NCBI RefSeq assembly: GCF_028993575.1
Contig: NZ_CP118615.1
Location: 3,534,001 to 3,598,000, forward strand
Reading direction: 5' to 3'
DNA length: 64,000 bases
Source of the DNA: Micromonospora cathayae
Lineage (GTDB): Bacteria; Actinomycetota; Actinomycetes; Mycobacteriales; Micromonosporaceae
Both the position numbers and the translations under genes were made by a program. The notes under the pieces are model-generated. The model was given only the letters and a program-made list of their open reading frames with translations. It made no database searches and was not told the origin of the DNA. Positions 62,736 through 64,000 of this stretch are shown here, one piece after another (the first letter of the stretch is position 1; each line of letters begins with the position of its first letter).

Positions 62736-62751
62736 TGTGGCGAGCGCCACA
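62736..62751 (+). promoter_or_regulatory. CRP-like palindrome upstream of the lysozyme-like gene
   Basis: TGTGGCGAGCGCCACA is a perfect inverted repeat (TGTGGC and GCCACA around GAGC). It fits the TGTGN-N6-NCACA form of CRP/FNR sites and the GTG-N6-GNCAC consensus described for Streptomyces Crp. It lies 45 bases before the annotated start. It may also form a small hairpin. Confidence 0.55.
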
Positions 62752-62796
62752 GATCACCCACGGTAATGGTGGCGGCTCTCTGCTTAGCCTCGTCGG

Positions 62797-63699
62797 ATGC
62801 GTGACGACGACATGATCAATGAACGGACCACGCCCACCAGCCCGGATGGCCGTACGGATGAGGGAGCATCACCCGAAAGGGAAAGCACGTACGGTGAGCA
62901 ACGACCTGGCGGTACCCGGCGTCGGGGCCTGCGTAACCTCACCCCGCGCACCGGCCGGGCCCGGCTGGCCCTCGCCACCGGCGCGGCCTGCTGCCTGGGC
63001 CTGGTCGCCGTCATCGAGGTCCGGGCCGCCACCCACGAACCGGCACCGCCGACCGACCGCTCCGCCAGCAGCGCCGACCTGGTGGAACGGGCCGAGGAGC
63101 AGCCCGCGTCCCGGGCCCTGGCCCGGACCCCGGCCCCCAGCGCGTCGCCCGCCCCGCCCACCGCCAGCCCGTCGCCGAGCCGGCCGGCCGCCACCACCCC
63201 CGCCCCGAAGAAGACCCCCACGAAGAAGCCCACCCCCCGCAAGCCGGTCGACCCCGCGCCGGTGGCCGGGCTGACCACCGCCCAGATGAAGAACGCCACC
63301 GTGATCGTGCGTACCGGCCGGGCCATGGGCGTGCCCCGGCGCGGCCTGGTCGTCGCGGTCGCCACCGCCATGCAGGAGAGCAACCTCTACAACCTGGCCA
63401 GCGGCGTGGTGCCCGAGTCGCAGAACCTCCCGAACCAGGGCCTCGGCTGGGACCACGACTCGGTCGGGCTGTTCCAGCAGCGCGCCAGCATGGGCTGGGG
63501 CACGGTCGAGGACCTGATGAACCCGGCGTACGCGACCCGGCAGTTCCTCACCGCCCTGCTCGCGGTGCCCGGCTGGCAGCAGATGCGGCTGACCGACGCG
63601 GCGCAGGCCGTGCAGATCTCCGGCTTCCCGGAGGCGTACGCCCAGCACGAGTCGCGGGCCACCGTCATCGTCGAGGCGATCGTGCCGTCCGGGGTGTGA
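62797..63699 (+). CDS. Membrane-anchored, lysozyme-like exported protein
   Basis: A 300-residue protein. One hydrophobic segment (LALATGAACCLGLVAVIEVRA, near residues 55-77) anchors it, then a Pro/Ser/Thr/Lys-rich linker leads to a C-terminal domain with AMQESNLYNLASG, GLGWDHDSVGLFQQR and TVEDLMNPAYATRQFL. That domain is common in actinobacterial wall enzymes and has a lysozyme-like look, with Glu in MQES as candidate acid. The first ~40 codons have weak third-position GC and may be leader; a GTG at 62894 in another frame with an AAGGG site could be the true start if a base is missing near 62915. Confidence 0.75.
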   Translation: MRDDDMINERTTPTSPDGRTDEGASPERESTYGEQRPGGTRRRGLRNLTPRTGRARLALATGAACCLGLVAVIEVRAATHEPAPPTDRSASSADLVERAEEQPASRALARTPAPSASPAPPTASPSPSRPAATTPAPKKTPTKKPTPRKPVDPAPVAGLTTAQMKNATVIVRTGRAMGVPRRGLVVAVATAMQESNLYNLASGVVPESQNLPNQGLGWDHDSVGLFQQRASMGWGTVEDLMNPAYATRQFLTALLAVPGWQQMRLTDAAQAVQISGFPEAYAQHESRATVIVEAIVPSGV

Positions 63700-63783
63700 T
63701 CGTGCCGTCCGGGACGTAGCCGGGCGTGACGGTTGCCGGGTCGGGGTACACATGAGGGGCAACTCCACGACAGGAGGCCCCAC

Positions 63784-63930
63784 ATGTCCCCACTGATGCA
63801 GAAGCTCACCCGGTTCCTCCGCTCCCCGCAGGGGCAGCAACTGGTCGACCGGGGACGCCGTGAGCTGGCCAAGCCGGCCACCCAGCAGAAGCTGCGCGGG
63901 CTGGCGGCGAAGCTGTCCAAGCGGCGCTGA
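63784..63930 (+). CDS. Small basic protein, 48 residues
   Basis: MSPLMQKLTRFLRSPQGQQL followed by a basic amphipathic helix and a RR end. ATG 63784 follows AGGAGG with good spacing, which supports translation. It has no membrane segment or Cys. Short Lys/Arg-rich proteins of this kind are common in Micromonospora; function unknown, DNA or RNA binding would fit the charge. Starts 84 bases after the lysozyme-like gene. Confidence 0.7.
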   Translation: MSPLMQKLTRFLRSPQGQQLVDRGRRELAKPATQQKLRGLAAKLSKRR

Positions 63931-63977
63931 CCGTCGTACCCGTCGTATCGTCCCCCCGCTTACCCCCGGAGCCTTCC

Positions 63978-64000
63978 GTGACCGACTCGACGCCCGTCGA
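63978..64000 (+). CDS. First codons of another gene (cut by window edge)
   Basis: GTG 63978 follows GGAG and opens VTDSTPV before the window ends. Only seven codons are visible, so product and even reality are uncertain. Confidence 0.3.

Noticed and set aside
62640..62796. c-di-AMP (ydaO) riboswitch before the lysozyme-like gene
   Set aside because: Such riboswitches precede Rpf/NlpC genes in actinobacteria, but I could not match the conserved core; only a CRP-like palindrome and short stems are visible.
63678..63717. 20-base duplication at the end of the lysozyme-like gene
   Set aside because: A simple tandem duplication across the stop codon; no sign of function.

Overview
This is a high-GC actinobacterial chromosomal segment, most likely from Micromonosporaceae (Micromonospora or a close relative). 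Codons end mostly in G or C, GTG starts are frequent, stop/start overlaps of the GTGA or ATGA type are common, and the gene set is typical of the group: XRE/DUF5753 with DUF397, a class F sortase, a MhuD-like haem oxygenase, a mycobacterial Sdh1-type succinate dehydrogenase and PAC2. I see no rRNA, tRNA, CRISPR array, IS element or prophage. Layout: the left edge (1-390) holds the start of a secreted M14 carboxypeptidase. From 689 to 20614 lies a surface-polysaccharide locus. It contains glycosyltransferases, a hexapeptide acyltransferase, a Wzx flippase, a Wzy/O-antigen-ligase-like protein, an initiating sugar-phosphate transferase, a UDP-HexNAc 6-dehydrogenase, a UDP-GlcNAc 4,6-dehydratase with an RmlD-like reductase, two other SDR sugar enzymes, a DegT-type sugar aminotransferase, and a 502-residue protein I cannot assign. 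A housekeeping block follows (DUF389 membrane protein, Tex, dGTPase; 20808-25885). A second polysaccharide segment (26159-32177) has its own Wzy-like protein, flippase and glycosyltransferase plus a formyltransferase/PIG-L deacetylase pair. The two segments together suggest one or two Wzx/Wzy-type glycans built from deoxyamino sugars and uronic acids; no Wzz/BY-kinase export partner is in the window. The right half is general metabolism and RNA or wall functions: MBL hydrolase, Tat-exported serine hydrolase, SDR plus Zn-alcohol dehydrogenase, an sdhCAB operon with a divergent LysR gene, FAD oxidoreductase, HrpA helicase, cytidine-deaminase-like protein, multicopper oxidase, DUF3516 helicase, TrmB, a surface protein with class F sortase, and a MhuD-like protein. 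A small regulatory neighbourhood (56437-58622) puts three short Cys-containing proteins divergent from an XRE/DUF397 pair. The window ends with an alpha/beta hydrolase, a DUF899 protein, exonuclease III, PAC2, a secreted lysozyme-like protein behind a CRP-like palindrome, a 48-residue protein and the first codons of one more gene. Many convergent junctions carry perfect GC-rich hairpins without a T-tract. A ~33-base intergenic motif occurs four times around trmB and near 58.8 kb and is not explained by any gene.
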